Assembly: GCA_030248295.1 (NCBI GenBank)
Contig: JASANH010000167.1
Span: 1 to 64,000 of the forward strand
Source of the DNA: Mesodorylaimus sp. YZB2_4
Lineage: Eukaryota > Nematoda > Enoplea > Dorylaimida > Dorylaimidae
Direction of reading: 5' to 3'
DNA length: 64,000 nt
Below, in pieces: positions 22,076 through 51,885 of this stretch. The notes under the pieces are model-generated. The model saw only the letters and a program-made list of their open reading frames with translations. It was not told the DNA's origin and ran no database searches. The stretch's first letter is position 1. Each line of letters begins with the position of its first letter. The translations under genes and the position numbers were made by a program.

Positions 22076-23039
22076 GTATTAATAGCCACCTAATCCGGTT
22101 CGGGTCCTGGTTTGGTTACAAAAGCTGCTTGGTCGAACCTGGCCTGAGCCCACTGGTTTTTGATCAGGCAGTCCTGGAGCATTCTCGCGTTGACTGCTCC
22201 GTTGCCTCATCGCTCAATCTGGCTGTGGGCAGGTGGTGTGCACTAGTCGCGGGGTCTATTGGCCGCTCCTCTATCTTATCACTCCATCTGGCTGAGGCAG
22301 GTTGCGTGACTGACAATGAGACCGGCAGTAGCCTCGTGAACAGCTAGGTTTGAGCATCAATTTTTGGTTGATTAGGTCTCCACGTCGCAACATTGCATAA
22401 ATTGAGTCGATTACTTGTTGTTCACCATTCCCAGGCCGCCTCGTGCAACACACGTGGCCCTGATCGTAAGCACAGTGGTCATTGTTGCTCTTCCAAATCC
22501 CCCTTTTCCTCCCGTTTCCCACTTTGGCCCGCTCTGACCGACATTGCCATTGACAGAAGGCGAGGGCGGATGGCATCAATTAGTTACGCCATGCCTCTCT
22601 GGCCGTCCATCCGTGGATGGCCAGGGTGGCTGGTTGACGGGAGCTCTGACCGTGACAATTATCCCGATTGAGCATGTTTGGGAACGGGTGTCAGATGGCG
22701 TGTCCGTTACATTTTCACTGCTGGACTGTTTACATTTGATGGGTTGCTCGTCCGAGAAAATGGATCAGGTTTGGTAGCATTGTATTGTGAGATGGATATG
22801 TCAACCTTGAAAACATATGGCTGGCTATCGAGCCTGTCATGACATGTTTTCAAGATGAAATAAAGCTGTCGAAAGACTACTTCATTAGCCCCAATCGACT
22901 CTTCTACCTTGGCTCTGAGGCATATTGATCTAGTACACAGGCTCCTTTTTCATTTCATGTTTCATTGTGAGTATGTTTTTGACAGGATTTTAAAGCCATC
23001 CAGTGGCGTTTAATTCGGAACGCTTCAGAATTCGAAAAA

Positions 23040-23600
23040 TTTGCTTCAGATACCTATATATTCGATGTGCGTAAATATAGCTTCAGATATGCTCGAGGTG
23101 GGTAAAATATAGTTTAAGATATTGTATATCTTTTGCGACGGGGAGTTTTCTTAGCTACAAATGTGGAATTTCTACCTCTTGTCTCAGTTTTCTTATCCAC
23201 TGTTTCGACAGCGAATGACCGTGAGACGACACTGTGTGCTACGCAACTCTGTCAGGGAATGCACAAGGCAAAGATGAAACTGACAGTGGGAGTGACTATG
23301 GCACATGGCAGTTGGAGTGTCGGTAACTGGAAGAGCCACGCTCTTGAGAAAGGTATAAAATATAGTTTCAAGAAGGGACTTGCTTGGTGATGGTAAAATA
23401 TGGTTTCGGATGCCTAACACAATGCATGCACCTTGGCAAGGGAAACCATTTTCAGTAAGGGCTAGGACCACATTCTTCTTGCAGGACGTGTAAAATATAG
23501 TTTCAGATACGTGTAAATGATTGACTTCCTTTGTATGCGTAACATATGATTCCAAATATGGACTTTCTTAGGGTGTGTAAAATATGGTTTTGGGTACGTC
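23040..23600 (+). repeat. Cluster of short interspersed direct repeats
   Basis: The motif GTAAAATATAGTTTCAGATA, with small variations, occurs about seven times at irregular spacing (near 23070, 23103, 23350, 23392, 23488, 23577 and others). Spacing is too irregular for a satellite array, and no coding potential follows the motif. Confidence 0.5.
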
Positions 23601-26073
23601 TTGTGTAAATTTCCAAGATGGGCTTTTTAGCTGCCAAATGTGGAGTTTAGGGTCGGTGATTTCCCACCATCTTCACCCACCTCTCTCCAATGCACGCATG
23701 ATTGATCACTAAACTTCAAATGAGAAACGACGTAATAACCTGGCGAAGTTTGCTTTATGTGTGTGCGTCCATGCGGCCCACGTGCTCATCGTGCATCGTG
23801 GTTGCACACTTGTCCACTCCCTGCCAGCACCTATTTTGTAGGGTAGCATGTCTGTATTGGGTAATAGAATGGTATGAGTGAATCATGATTTAGGTACCAC
23901 ACGGACCGGTTTGAGGCCATTGAGAGAGACTCCTCGTTCGTCTTCTCGACGAGCACAGGCCACATCGTTTGCGCGAGGGTGTCAGTGAACGCTCGTTTTC
24001 TTGTGTCCTCCCTCCGCCAATGCCAACCATGACTGGTCTCACTTCGATGCCAGTGAATTTTAGAAACATACACCAACTTAAGGCCGAGTGGATGTTATTT
24101 GATCTCTCAAGAATCTTGTTTGTTATGTGAGTAAGTTGGTCAGACGAGCTTGGGTACTTGGGAGGGCAGATAGGAGTTGAGTGGGTTGGCTGGGGGTGTG
24201 AGCATAGGTCTCACGTGAGAGTGCTGCTTCGGGCGAAGGACAGTCCAAGAAATTGAGTGCTGGCGATTGTTGCACGCGATAGCGATCATATATTGTAACA
24301 TCTTTGTAAGAACTTTGAAACATCGTATTTCAATGGTCTCTGCAAAACGTGATGTTTCATTGTGACTTATTTTGCAATTTAATTTTTTTACTCCCACTAA
24401 CAACACTGATAGCAATTGTGGTAAGTCGCTATAATATGCCACTCTATTATGGCAGGTGCCTTGGTACATTCATCATGGCCAGAGTGTTTTGGGTTCTGCT
24501 GTAGGTTAGTCAAGCAAAATTAGGTCCACTTAGGTTCTCTGATAATTGTGTTGCTGATTTTATCTGTTTTTCTTTGATTGCTAAGATCAGCTTGGCTGTT
24601 AACACCGCTCGCATACCTTAGCTGGTTAGTCCCATAGTTAGTTGGTAGCCCACATCAATCTTTTCGATTGCGCAGTTCGAACTGTGATATTCTGTGCTCT
24701 TATCATCCCTTGTCGCTGTAATCCTGGCGCAGGATTTTACTTCTAAAATTGTACTTTTTCACTGCTTCAGCTTTTCCTCTGTTAGCCGTGCCCAAAAATT
24801 ACAGGCAAATTATGGAGGGCGGGGGGGTCGGCTGGGCTGTAGAATGCAATGGGTTCGCCTCACGCACAGGGTGGCCGACCAGAAGAGTGGATCCCGGTAA
24901 GATAAACTGAAAAAGTTGGCACGGCTAACAGAAAAACACTGGCAGCTAATACAAAGTGGTGTCTAGTGTTTTGACAAGCACTTGACTTCTTTTTTCTGTT
25001 GCGATTTTTCATTCATCATTGCACGTCCAGCGTGATTGTATTTTGAATACTGCACCCTGACTGACTCATCATCGACCCAAATCGCGAACTAAACTACTCA
25101 AATTCTTTCATCATTAATCTTTTTTCAGCCCTCAGCATTCCATGGGCGCGTTAGAATAGTGGTATAGTCGCCAGCTATTCAGTCAGCTGTTGCTTCTTTT
25201 CTTGTCTGCCATGAATGATGATGGCTTTCTTTCATGTAATATAAATGTTTTCGCATGTAGCCAAGTGGTGGAGGCCAGTCGAACAGTTGTCTCCTCCATT
25301 AGTCATTGTGCCGAATCGAAAATCTGGTCGCTGAGAAAGTGTTTCATTTTGCGAGTGCACCCACATTTTTGATTTTCTTATTGATAAAAGCATTTTTGAG
25401 TATAATAAGGGTGGGAATTTACAGTCGTCGCATCCTGGGATCACATTTGCGCTGGCTGAATGTGGATATAACGCTGACAAAATTAGCTTTTTTGCATACC
25501 GTTTTCTTACGTCTGATTTGCTTCCTTTTCAACATTTTTTTCCCGCGTTTGCTTTCCTATACTTCGACCAAATATTTTAACTTGAATTCAAATTTCCCGC
25601 GGTTTATTTGATTTCCAGGTAGATGCAAATATTGTCTGTTGTGGCCGCGAAATCGTTTGGCGCGTTGTTTGAGCGCTGGTCCCTCTTGGAGCCAGCCGTA
25701 CGTCTTCCAGGGCAGCTGTTAATTTTACCTACATTTTTGTTTATTTAGACGATGCGACATTTTACTGGAAATCTAATCGACGAAATGCCATTTGTGAACA
25801 GCTTTGAATTCTGACCATCTCCGACTCGACCGACCGTCCGGCCTTTTGCTCAGTATTTGCGTTGTCTGGAACACGAAACTAAAATCGTTCTTTTTATTGA
25901 CTTTATTGGAACATTTATTGCCTCTTTTCGTATTTAACCTGATTTTTAGGTGAAAGATTTTCGTTTCATTTTATTCCTACTTTTAAAACGTGCGGTAGGA
26001 TTTTTGCTTATTTTCTGGTCTCCTTCGAGTTGACACCATTTTTGTGGATTATTCATCCTTTTGACAAACGATT

Positions 26074-43780
<17,707 letters not shown>

Positions 43781-44462
43781 GCGGAGTGGGTCGTGTTGGA
43801 AGGATGGGAGTAATGTTAGCTAGGCATGGTTTATAGGCGGGATTATCTAGGTACTAAGTTGGGCGATTGTTTGTATGCTGTACTAGGTGAGGTGTAAGGT
43901 TATACAATGCAATGCTGTGCGAGCTACATTGATTGCCAGTGTCTTCGTGCTGCATATTGTCGACTAGCACGTGCTGATGCGGAGATTGACTGACCATTAT
44001 GTACTTGATGACACGAGAAGTGGCCGACCTTATTTAGCGTGCGAAGCCGCGAAATACAAGGACGTTCTGACCAGAAATAGGGTGAAACAGAATGAAAGCA
44101 TGAGGTCTGAGTGGGAATCGAACCCGCACCGAAGATGGGTCTAGTAGACAAGGTGACAAGGAGAGGTTTACTGAGTGGGGACGATCAGACATAAGGGACT
44201 GTCAGGATTGATGCAATCATAGTTCACTCACAAATTCAAGGTTTCTTAGGTAATTTGTGGATGCGACGGCGTTTGTCAGTGGGTGTGAACAGACTCAGGC
44301 CGCCTTGAGTGCGCCAGAGTCGACGTTTGCCCAGCCATCGATCTCGTAGAGCGGGCCTGGAAAGCAGGACGTACAAGTTCAAGTTCTCGGCTTGCTCGTC
44401 TTGCCTGCACCCTTTTGTGACTGATGCAAACTGGCCAGGCAGGCAGAGCAAGCAAGTCTTGC

Positions 44463-44530
44463 GACTGCACCTATGGCTGAAACATCAACCCGACCGGGTT
44501 GACGTCTGCCAGCCCGGCTGAGGGTAGCAC
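44463..44530 (+). repeat. Dispersed repeat F2
   Basis: Contains TATGGCTGAAACATCAACCC and GGGTTGACGTCTGCCAGCCC. Confidence 0.65.
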
Positions 44531-46464
44531 TGCTCTGGTGTGATGTGGAAGTGCCCCCTGTGTCTGGTTGCAACAACTCATTGGGTGTTGTCTTGTACCT
44601 GGCTCCTACCAGTTAAAACTGGGCATCGCAGTGTTGTATCTGATAACAGGGAGGGTGTCGGTAAGATATGTGTATGTCGACGATTGGCTGGGATTGATCG
44701 AGTGGCAAGATGAGTGGTTGATACGTGTGGCGCGCCGCCAATTCTCAGAGGCAAGATCTCAGAGGAAAGCGCATGAAGCAGTAATAAACTCAAATGAAAC
44801 TCAAATTGATCAATGCGCAGCTCGTGCATTGTACACAAAACTTGATGCATCAGGAATGGTATTTGCGAGCCCCAGCGTGAAAACCGCCTGCTTAGTCGAC
44901 TTTGACTACCTCGATAGCAGTCTAATAAGCTGGATAGCCCTGCAACAGAGAAGAGACTGCGGGAGTGGATGGTCTCCTAGTCGTAGGGGCCAGGGACATC
45001 GACCCGACGGGTCTTGCCCCGCCTGGAGGTGCTCGCCAAGCGCCTGGTCAAGGCAATCGCATATACCACGCCCCCTAGTGGCCGAACTCACCTATTTGCC
45101 ATTTACTCTCATCCCACACACATCAGTGCACTGAGGGCACAGAACATACGAGTATTCATAAGCGGGATCTATTCCTGCCACAGGATTCTACAGTTGTGCT
45201 GACTGGTACACTGTGGTACATCCACTGATCCGACTCGTTGATGTCGACCCAGAAGCTAAGTTGCTTCAAATGTGAAGGCCGCGTAAAATTTGACCACATC
45301 AAATTTGAAGCTGGGCAGACTTTTACAGCTACAAATTTGCTGCAGAAAAAAATGTCGCCCTCTTTCGACAACCGCCACACGCCAGCCGTTCGGTGCGAGG
45401 GCTTCTCGCTGCCGTCCGTTGGCCAGATTTGGTCACCGTCGTCGTTTATGAGCATATAAGCAACTGCCTGCTTCAAATTTGAAGCGATCAAATTCTGCCC
45501 AGTCAAATTTGACGCGGACTTTACATTTGAAGCAACTTTAAAGTGGGTGTTTTGAGATGACTCCTTAGGCAGCTTCTGCTGACACTGTTACCGTATGATT
45601 GCTGTGTAGTCCTACTGATGTGGAGGGAAGGTTATATGACCTCCGCATATGCACAATGAGGTCAACCTGTAACGGGTTGGACACGGCTGGAATATGGTAA
45701 TCGCTGAGTGACAAGGCGCCAGTGATGCTCAGGCTTGATGCTCAGGCACAGTCATGCTCGGGTGCCCTACCTGAAACCCTAGTTTACCCTTGAGATCCAT
45801 GCTAATGGCTGAGCCTAGGGTGGATTGACTCCCAAGTGCAGCAGGATATGCGCCTGGCCTCTCTTTGGTCCCTAAATGTCTGGGTCGAGGGTGCGGCCTG
45901 TCTGCTTCCTGTTATTGTGCCCGTGCCAGTGTGTCGTTGTGCTCGTTCGTGTGCGGCTGCTTAGTAAAGCACTTGTGGAGATTGGCTTCTTGTTTTGGGT
46001 CGGGCTCAAGCCCTTACAATACGGCGACAGAGCATATCACAATTTTATGCTATCACTGTGATGGCATATACGAGGGTGGTGGGGTGGTGGGAGGTAAGTG
46101 TATACAAGTGTTGTGATCTTTCGGTTAGTCCTGGCTCGACCGAACCACGACCCGAACCGGACCAGACCGGCCAGACCAGGACCGAACCAGGATCGAACTA
46201 AACCACTTCTTGACGCTAGCCAGGCTTAGACCAGACAAGCTTTCTATTTTTGCACTGCCAGTCGGTGTGAAATGATGCCAGGCACGCGGGTTGGTTCTAG
46301 TTCGGTCTGGTTTGGTTCCAAAATGCTGGTCCTGGGTCAGCTCGGCCGGTTCGGCGGTTAGGTCGAAGCTGTATCTTAGTTGTGACCTTGCAATCAGACA
46401 GACGAGTTAGCTCTGTGACCAAGCCTGGCAGTTGCAAAATAGAAAACTGCGACTGGAGGCGACT

Positions 46465-46560
46465 GTACCTGCGGCTGAAACATCTGCGTTAGGGGCTGAC
46501 GTTTCCTGCCCAGGGGAGATCGATTACACTCCCCCACTCACCACGACCTACCAGGCACCT
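46465..46560 (+). repeat. Dispersed repeat F2
   Basis: Contains TGCGGCTGAAACATCTGCGT, CCCAGGGGAGATCGATTACA and CTCACCACGACCTACCAGGC. Confidence 0.65.
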
Positions 46561-46766
46561 GCAGGCTAACAGCTCAGAGACCAGCCAACTGAAGCAAGCA
46601 ATGATTTTGTTGGATGACACTTATGAAATGGTTCTACTTACTTCATATTCACGTTTCATACGAGTACAAGCAAGGCTTGATTATAACGTTCTGTACGCCA
46701 GCCTTGTTATGGCATACTGCACATAGAATGACTGACTTACTGACCCAGTGTCTGACTTTCCATGAC

Positions 46767-46970
46767 CTACCGTTTTCCAGGACCCTCGACCACTTCCTCG
46801 CCCATCCCATCCACGGCCTGACCAACTTCGCCGTCACTGGCCTCTGGTGGATGTTCGTCATTGAAAGCACGTCCGCCTCGGAGATAGAAGTTGGGATGCC
46901 ATGGGCCAGTCGCGTGGACAGTGGCCAGTAGAGCCAGACAAAGGAAGAGGAGTACAAGAGCGGATTTCAT
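46767..46970 (-). CDS. Secreted peptide precursor containing TGPWHPNFYLRGGR
   Basis: A 67-residue ORF begins with a textbook signal peptide (MKSALVLLFLCLALLATVHA) predicted to be cut before TGPWHPNFYLRGGR. The rest is acidic and ends in EGPGKR. An Arg and a terminal GKR give possible processing and amidation sites, so this looks like a neuropeptide or small secreted-peptide precursor. The final codon lies in AAACG/GTAGGT, which could equally be a splice donor in phase 2, the same layout as exon 1 of the gene at 51885-48786. If so, the ORF shown is only a first exon and another lies at lower coordinates; I did not find it with confidence. I do not recognise the peptide family. The signal peptide makes a real gene likely. 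Confidence 0.65.
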   Translation of the reverse strand: MKSALVLLFLCLALLATVHATGPWHPNFYLRGGRAFNDEHPPEASDGEVGQAVDGMGEEVVEGPGKR

Positions 46971-48785
46971 GATCTGACTGAGCTTAGACTCGGTGCTGGG
47001 TGAACGAGGTAGGCCGGCTTGTCAGAACACCAACAGAAAATGGCTATGGCATTGGTGGCCCATGTTGAAAGTGCGGGCTGCGAGAAACTGTCTTTCTTTC
47101 AACAAAATGTTCATCGAGTTAATTAAATTTGTTCAATTCTCAAATGCTTTTAGGCAATACTCAAAAGGTTCGAAATGGGCCAGTTTCACGCATGAGTGCT
47201 TTCTGCTGGTTAACGAACGTCTCTGGGGTTTCTAAAGTTGATTATTTTTGTAGTTCCAAAAAGAAGTGTAATTTTATGGAATGTTGTGCTGCTTGCGAGC
47301 AGAGACCTCTGATAACGAAATCAGCCAGCAAAGTGCAGATGGAAGAGAAATGAGTATCGGCCGACCGAAATGGTAGGTGGACACCCAGGGCCTTGTTCCT
47401 TGAAAGGAATCGATGGTGAGACTATTATGCGTAAAGTTTGTTGCTTTTTGAGCTTCAATGTCTTGTCATACTTTATCCGTAGCCCAGCAGCATTCAGCGC
47501 ACTCGAGGGCTAAGGAACACAATGGAAAATGGCAGAATAGTCGAGTATCAGAAGAGAGGTCCTCTTTGAAAGACCACACTCGCAGGATAAGGGTGTAGGT
47601 TATCACGCGGATTGTGTATGTGTAGCTCGTTACTGATTGGGATTCGATCACAGTGGATATATCATAAACTGTATTCCTGGGGCATTCATGCATATAAGAA
47701 TCGGTTAGTTATACCTATGAATGTGCAAAAAAGAATGTATTCTGGTAATATCCAAGCGTAGAAAAATTGTTATAATGGGTCTAGTTGGCAAAAAGTCGTG
47801 GACGATATACTGCAGAATTCGCATGTAAGTTCTATCAGCTTAAGTCTAGTGCCTTTATTTAAAAATGGGTGGACATCCTCACAGAACATGAAATTCATTC
47901 AATGAGCACACCATTCTTCACCTCTCCATCTTTGATGACATCATGACAAGGTGCCTGTAATGGTGGCCATATTGCATACTGTCGTCTTTTATCCTGGGAG
48001 AAGAAACTGAGTATTCGATGTATATAAATGTAGACGTTGTTTGTGCGTACACTGTATATAATACTGCAGATATAGACTTCTGAATGTCGTATTTTCTTTC
48101 CTCGCAGGCTGTGATTCACAATATATATTATATATCACTGTACTTGCGTACTTATGTGTATGTGTTATGCATGTATTTTACGCATATGCAAACTGCATGT
48201 AGTACATATATACTTCTGTATGTTGTATTCAACCTGCGCAGGCCGCGATGAACGTTGATATGTACAAATACATACTTAATGTGTGCACGAGAATATATAT
48301 ACATTATATGTCGTTCCACAATTATTTCAGTGATGAGATTTATAAAGAAGTCCATATTTCTTGACTACATCCGACTTCTTTATTTTTAATTCTTACGGGT
48401 ATACTGTATATATGGCTTATAAGTAGCTTCTTCAATTACTGTAGATGTATATGCATTTAATGTGCGTACCTGTGGTTTTTTGGATGATATATGCAGATAT
48501 ACCAATGTCTATGCCAGCATATGCACATACTGTAGCAGCGTGTCTCATTATTCTCCCATCGATGCCCGGATTGTTCTTGTCATTGCGCCATATTTACGGG
48601 ATGTCAGTTAAAACACGAGAAAGAAACAGCTTATACGCGCACTGATACCATTGTCAGCCCTGCCACTGCGACCAGACGGATATATGCTGTCTGGCCATGA
48701 AAGATCCATCCTACACGCCAACGTAATCAAAGATTACGCTGTCCAATCGGCTTCTTATATCGTGGCATCGACCTGGGTGCCGTCG
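46971..48785. other. Intergenic region, no gene seen
   Basis: AT-rich sequence with runs of TATATA-like words (48000-48420) and an F1 repeat (47461-47525). Open frames are short and unsupported. Confidence 0.45.
47461..47525 (-). repeat. Short dispersed repeat F1
   Basis: Contains GCGCACTCGAGGGCTAAGGA, the reverse complement of the F1 core. Confidence 0.65.
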
Positions 48786-51700
48786 TTAACGTCTGCGACC
48801 AAATCTAAAACAGTCAAGTCCAGTCCAATCAAGCACGCGTGGGGAATGCGACTGGTGCTTACCGCGGACGTTGCATACTTCCGAGCACAGTTTCCAGGTC
48901 CATGAGCGAATTGCCTCGCTTATCGCTGCAAAGAAAGAGAGCGGTTACAGTAAGCCAGGTATGTTAGGCATTATTACTTGTAGAGAAGGTAGTCGTCGAG
49001 CGAGTCATCGCGAATGAAAGCGCGTTTACCAAATCTCGGTCTTTGCATTGAACCCAAAGCGCTCTCCAGTTCGTTCATGTAGCCGGGTTGACTGGCCCGC
49101 TTCCAGTCTTCGAACGAGATCGAACGTTTTTGTATGCTGAAAATAAAATCTTGTTAGAAATCATCATCGTTTTATTCCTCACCCAAGCATATGAAGTCAC
49201 ACTTATGCATAGTATATGGTGAGGAATACCTCGGCTGTGCATGGCGGTGCATAAGCATGAATACGAAGACAGTTTGGTGTACCAGGTAATAAGGATACAT
49301 ATGAATATAGACTGGTAATGTCCCCATGTACTCTTACTGTAGATTGTATTTCATATGCTTTGATATATATAGTATGCGCATGAGCTCAAGGGTATCATAT
49401 TTATTACCCAGCTAGTTGCATCCCTAAATTTGTATCACATTGCACACCCCCTGGCCAAAGTTGTGCACTCTTATTCTACAGTACAGATGTCCATTCTTTA
49501 AAAGGAGTTTTTGAGCGGCAAAATTTGACGAAATTCCACCATAGGGTCATCGGATACCATGTTTCCCATACTGGGGTCAAAAATCATCGAAATCCATCGA
49601 ACGGTTCTCAAATCGTGCCGAATAACCCCCCCCCCCGAACTGTATTGACTGTATAGACACGGCCTCCACCATGAAGGCACCTGGATCTTGGAAGATCAGA
49701 ACGAGAGAATATTAGACAGACTCATCAGTATGCTGGTGCTTCTTCATATATATAACCAGTGACATATGGCACGTTTCAGGCACGGATGAATTCTGATCAC
49801 CATGCTAGCAACGTCAAAAGCCAACTGTATGATGCTCGTGCTAGAGGACTGTTTATGAGCAAAGTGCTGTATTTTTGCACGGGCATTGTACAGTTACTAC
49901 TTGATTACTATCACATGAGCGAGGTTATTTCGTAGCACTAGCATTGTGCCATGTGTTTTTCGTTATATATAAAAAGAAGCATCAGCATACTGAGTCTGCC
50001 TAGCGGACTGTGAAATACTGTAGTAATTTTCGAGAACGCTGATGTCGCAACCTTACGTTCCTGTTCTGATCTCACAACTCGCACGCGTGGCCAGGGGCCG
50101 TATCCGCAACGGTCCCCTTCAAGCAAAGTGCCCTTTCTCACGACAGTGCCTTGTCTAGGCCGAAAGGACCCACACTGGGAGCCCCTTTCGCGGTATCCGC
50201 AATGGTGCGTTTCGTTGGACAGGGACCATTGTGGACACGGCCCCAGGTGCTTTCATGGTGGATGCCGTGTCTATACAGAACGCGTTGTTGTGACAGTTGT
50301 AGACCAATGGTTCAGAGCAAATCTGGCGTGTTAGTGTACGTTTCGAAAGTGTCTGCTCGGAGGTACCCTCATGAATAGGCATTTTTGTGATGACAGGAAA
50401 AAGCGCAATAAAAAAATGAAGAATTGGGCGCACAAAATGACAGAGGAACCCATTCTTCATAATTCATGTTCACTTATGGGGGATGTTGGTGAGGGGCTGA
50501 TGGATTTCAGAATGGCCCAACCCGCAAGTAGGGCATATATTTTTTAGGACCTATTCGAGAACATATCGACCAAAGATTGTTGATATTGGCCATATGAAGG
50601 GTCGATACCGGACAATCATTTGACAAATCAGAGGAATAGTGACAGCTTAGACTTCGTATATGATCAAATTTTCAAATTTTGTTGACGTTTCAGCGTTGTC
50701 GGCGATCATCTGCTCAGGGAAAATCAGTGGAAACGGCTAACAGGAAACTTTAACAGAACAGGGTAAGTCAAGAAGACTGAAACAGGGTTTATCTTTCTTT
50801 TCTTGATAAAAATTTTGTGGGCCAGAGTCCGTTTTTCGCCTCTGGCTGGTTAGAAGTCCCACCTTCTAAGCCCGGCTGTGCGGGGATTAGCTCACACAGC
50901 AGCGTCCCTGTGTGCGTCTTCACTGGGAGCACCTCTACACGAGGGCAGCTTCTGGCGATAGCGGGTGCTGTTACCCTGCTACTGTGCGACAGCTGAGACT
51001 GTCCCCTCGGGTTCTGTCTCGGACCCTCCCATTAGTACCAGGGGATTCACAGCCTGGCATGCACAGTCAGTGAGGATTATGGCTCGCAAACCGACCTTCA
51101 TCACTGGGGATCGAACCCCCAGCCGCTCGCCACCAAGCAATGCGGCTAGGCGAATGCCGAACCGCTGCACCACCGCGACCGACTAGGTCCATCTTTTGAC
51201 TCAAACTGACCAGCACATGCCAGTCAATATTGCCAGCACTGACCTAACCTAGTCCAACCTGATGCTCTCACGAGGGTCCTCAGTTCCAAGCCCGAAACTT
51301 GACATTTTCTGACACCGTTTGAATATAGCATCAGATGAGCAGAATGTACATAAATGCGACTCACGCATTACACGAGGCATTTTGCGATCCATGAGGGACT
51401 CAGTACGCTGATGCTTCTTCTTATGTATAACCAAAACACAAGATATGCGCGTAGTAGTGCATGAGCAGTGTTTATCATATGGATGGAACTCGGTTTAGGG
51501 GAGCCAGGTAGACAAGAATGCCTAAACTGTAGCCTCATACGCTGCCATGTTGGACAGAGCATCTGAGCCCCTCTACTGTATACGTAACCACGCCAGGGAC
51601 GGCACCATGTCGTAGCTATCTCTGGTGCAAGTCTGTGCAAGATATTTTTCAGATTATGCGGGGCTTCTGGGGAGTGTGACCTGATCTTATAGTCCCACCC

Positions 51701-51885
51701 TTTGTTGGTCCAGCAGAAAGGCAGTTCAGTAACGCACATTGCATCCCTACCCCTCGCACTGTCCAGCAAACTTACCGTTTGTTGGAGTCTTGTTCTTCGT
51801 TTGACACGACCGTTTGCGTGAATAAAGCCAACGCGTATACGCAAACGAATAGGGCGCAATAATAAGTTTTACCAGTCACGGCCAT
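48786..51885 (-). CDS. Neuropeptide precursor with two RPRFamide peptides (NPF/FLP-33-like)
   Basis: Four exons, read 51885-51776, 49136-48978, 48925-48863, 48804-48786, with GT-AG ends and all three introns in phase 2. They give a 116-residue protein. Residues 1-28 are a signal peptide (MAVTGKTYYCALFVCVYALA...). Dibasic KR sites at 36-37, 40-41, 49-50, 74-75 and 92-93 and a terminal RRR bracket two related peptides. The first ends ELESALGSMQRPRFG at 73, the second ends DLETVLGSMQRPRFG at 113; each Gly donates the C-terminal amide. The last intron splits the Arg codon of the second RPRF between its second and third bases, the intron position known for NPY/NPF genes. RPRFamide C-termini occur in invertebrate neuropeptide F, and nematode FLP-33 ends KPRFG. 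The peptides should be secreted from neurons and act on a class A receptor. Introns 2 and 3 are only 52 and 58 nt; intron 1 is 2.6 kb and contains an F3 repeat. Confidence 0.85.
49495..49660 (-). repeat. Dispersed repeat F3 inside an intron
   Basis: The reverse complement shares TCGATGGATTTCGATGATTT, TGACCCCAGTATGGG and GGTATCCGATGACCC with the F3 copy at 19795-20070. It contains an 11-base C tract (49626-49636) and lies in intron 1 of the RPRFamide gene. Confidence 0.6.
50915..51183 (-). mobile_element. tRNA-derived SINE-like element, family F4, inside an intron
   Basis: The minus strand starts GTCGCGGTGGTGCAGCGGTT, followed by GGGGGTTCGATCCCCAGTGA (B box) and GGTCGGTTTGCGAGCCATAA. It lies within intron 1 of the RPRFamide precursor gene, in the same orientation as that gene. 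Confidence 0.7.

Larger units (their letters stand above)
19016..26073. other. Repeat-rich region upstream of the ankyrin-BTB gene
   Basis: No gene recognised in about 7 kb. It holds an F3 element (19795-20070), paired duplications (20815-20945 with 21118-21245), the second palindromic element (22000-22075), and a run of short AAAATATAGTTTCAGAT-type repeats (23040-23600). The last kilobase before the ATG is T-rich on the plus strand and should include the promoter and 5' UTR of the gene starting at 26074. No clear TATA box is evident. Confidence 0.45.
43781..46766. other. Intergenic region with SINE-like fragments
   Basis: No gene recognised. A degraded tRNA-like 3' half occurs on the minus strand at about 44107-44130 (CGGTGCGGGTTCGATTCCCA), but a T-stem pair fails and no cloverleaf closes. 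F2 repeats are at 44463-44530 and 46465-46560. A small inverted pair of AAATTTGAAG/TTCAAATTTGA motifs recurs within 45260-45535. The 188-residue ORF at 44568 has no domain and crosses repeat sequence. Confidence 0.45.

Noticed and set aside
44100-44175. Possible tRNA gene on the minus strand
   Set aside because: A B-box-like GGTTCGATTCC is present but the T stem has a mismatch and no acceptor or anticodon stem closes. Likely SINE debris.
44568-45134. 188-residue ORF on the plus strand
   Set aside because: Starts in SINE/F2-like repeat sequence, has no recognisable domain and no homologous segment elsewhere in the window.
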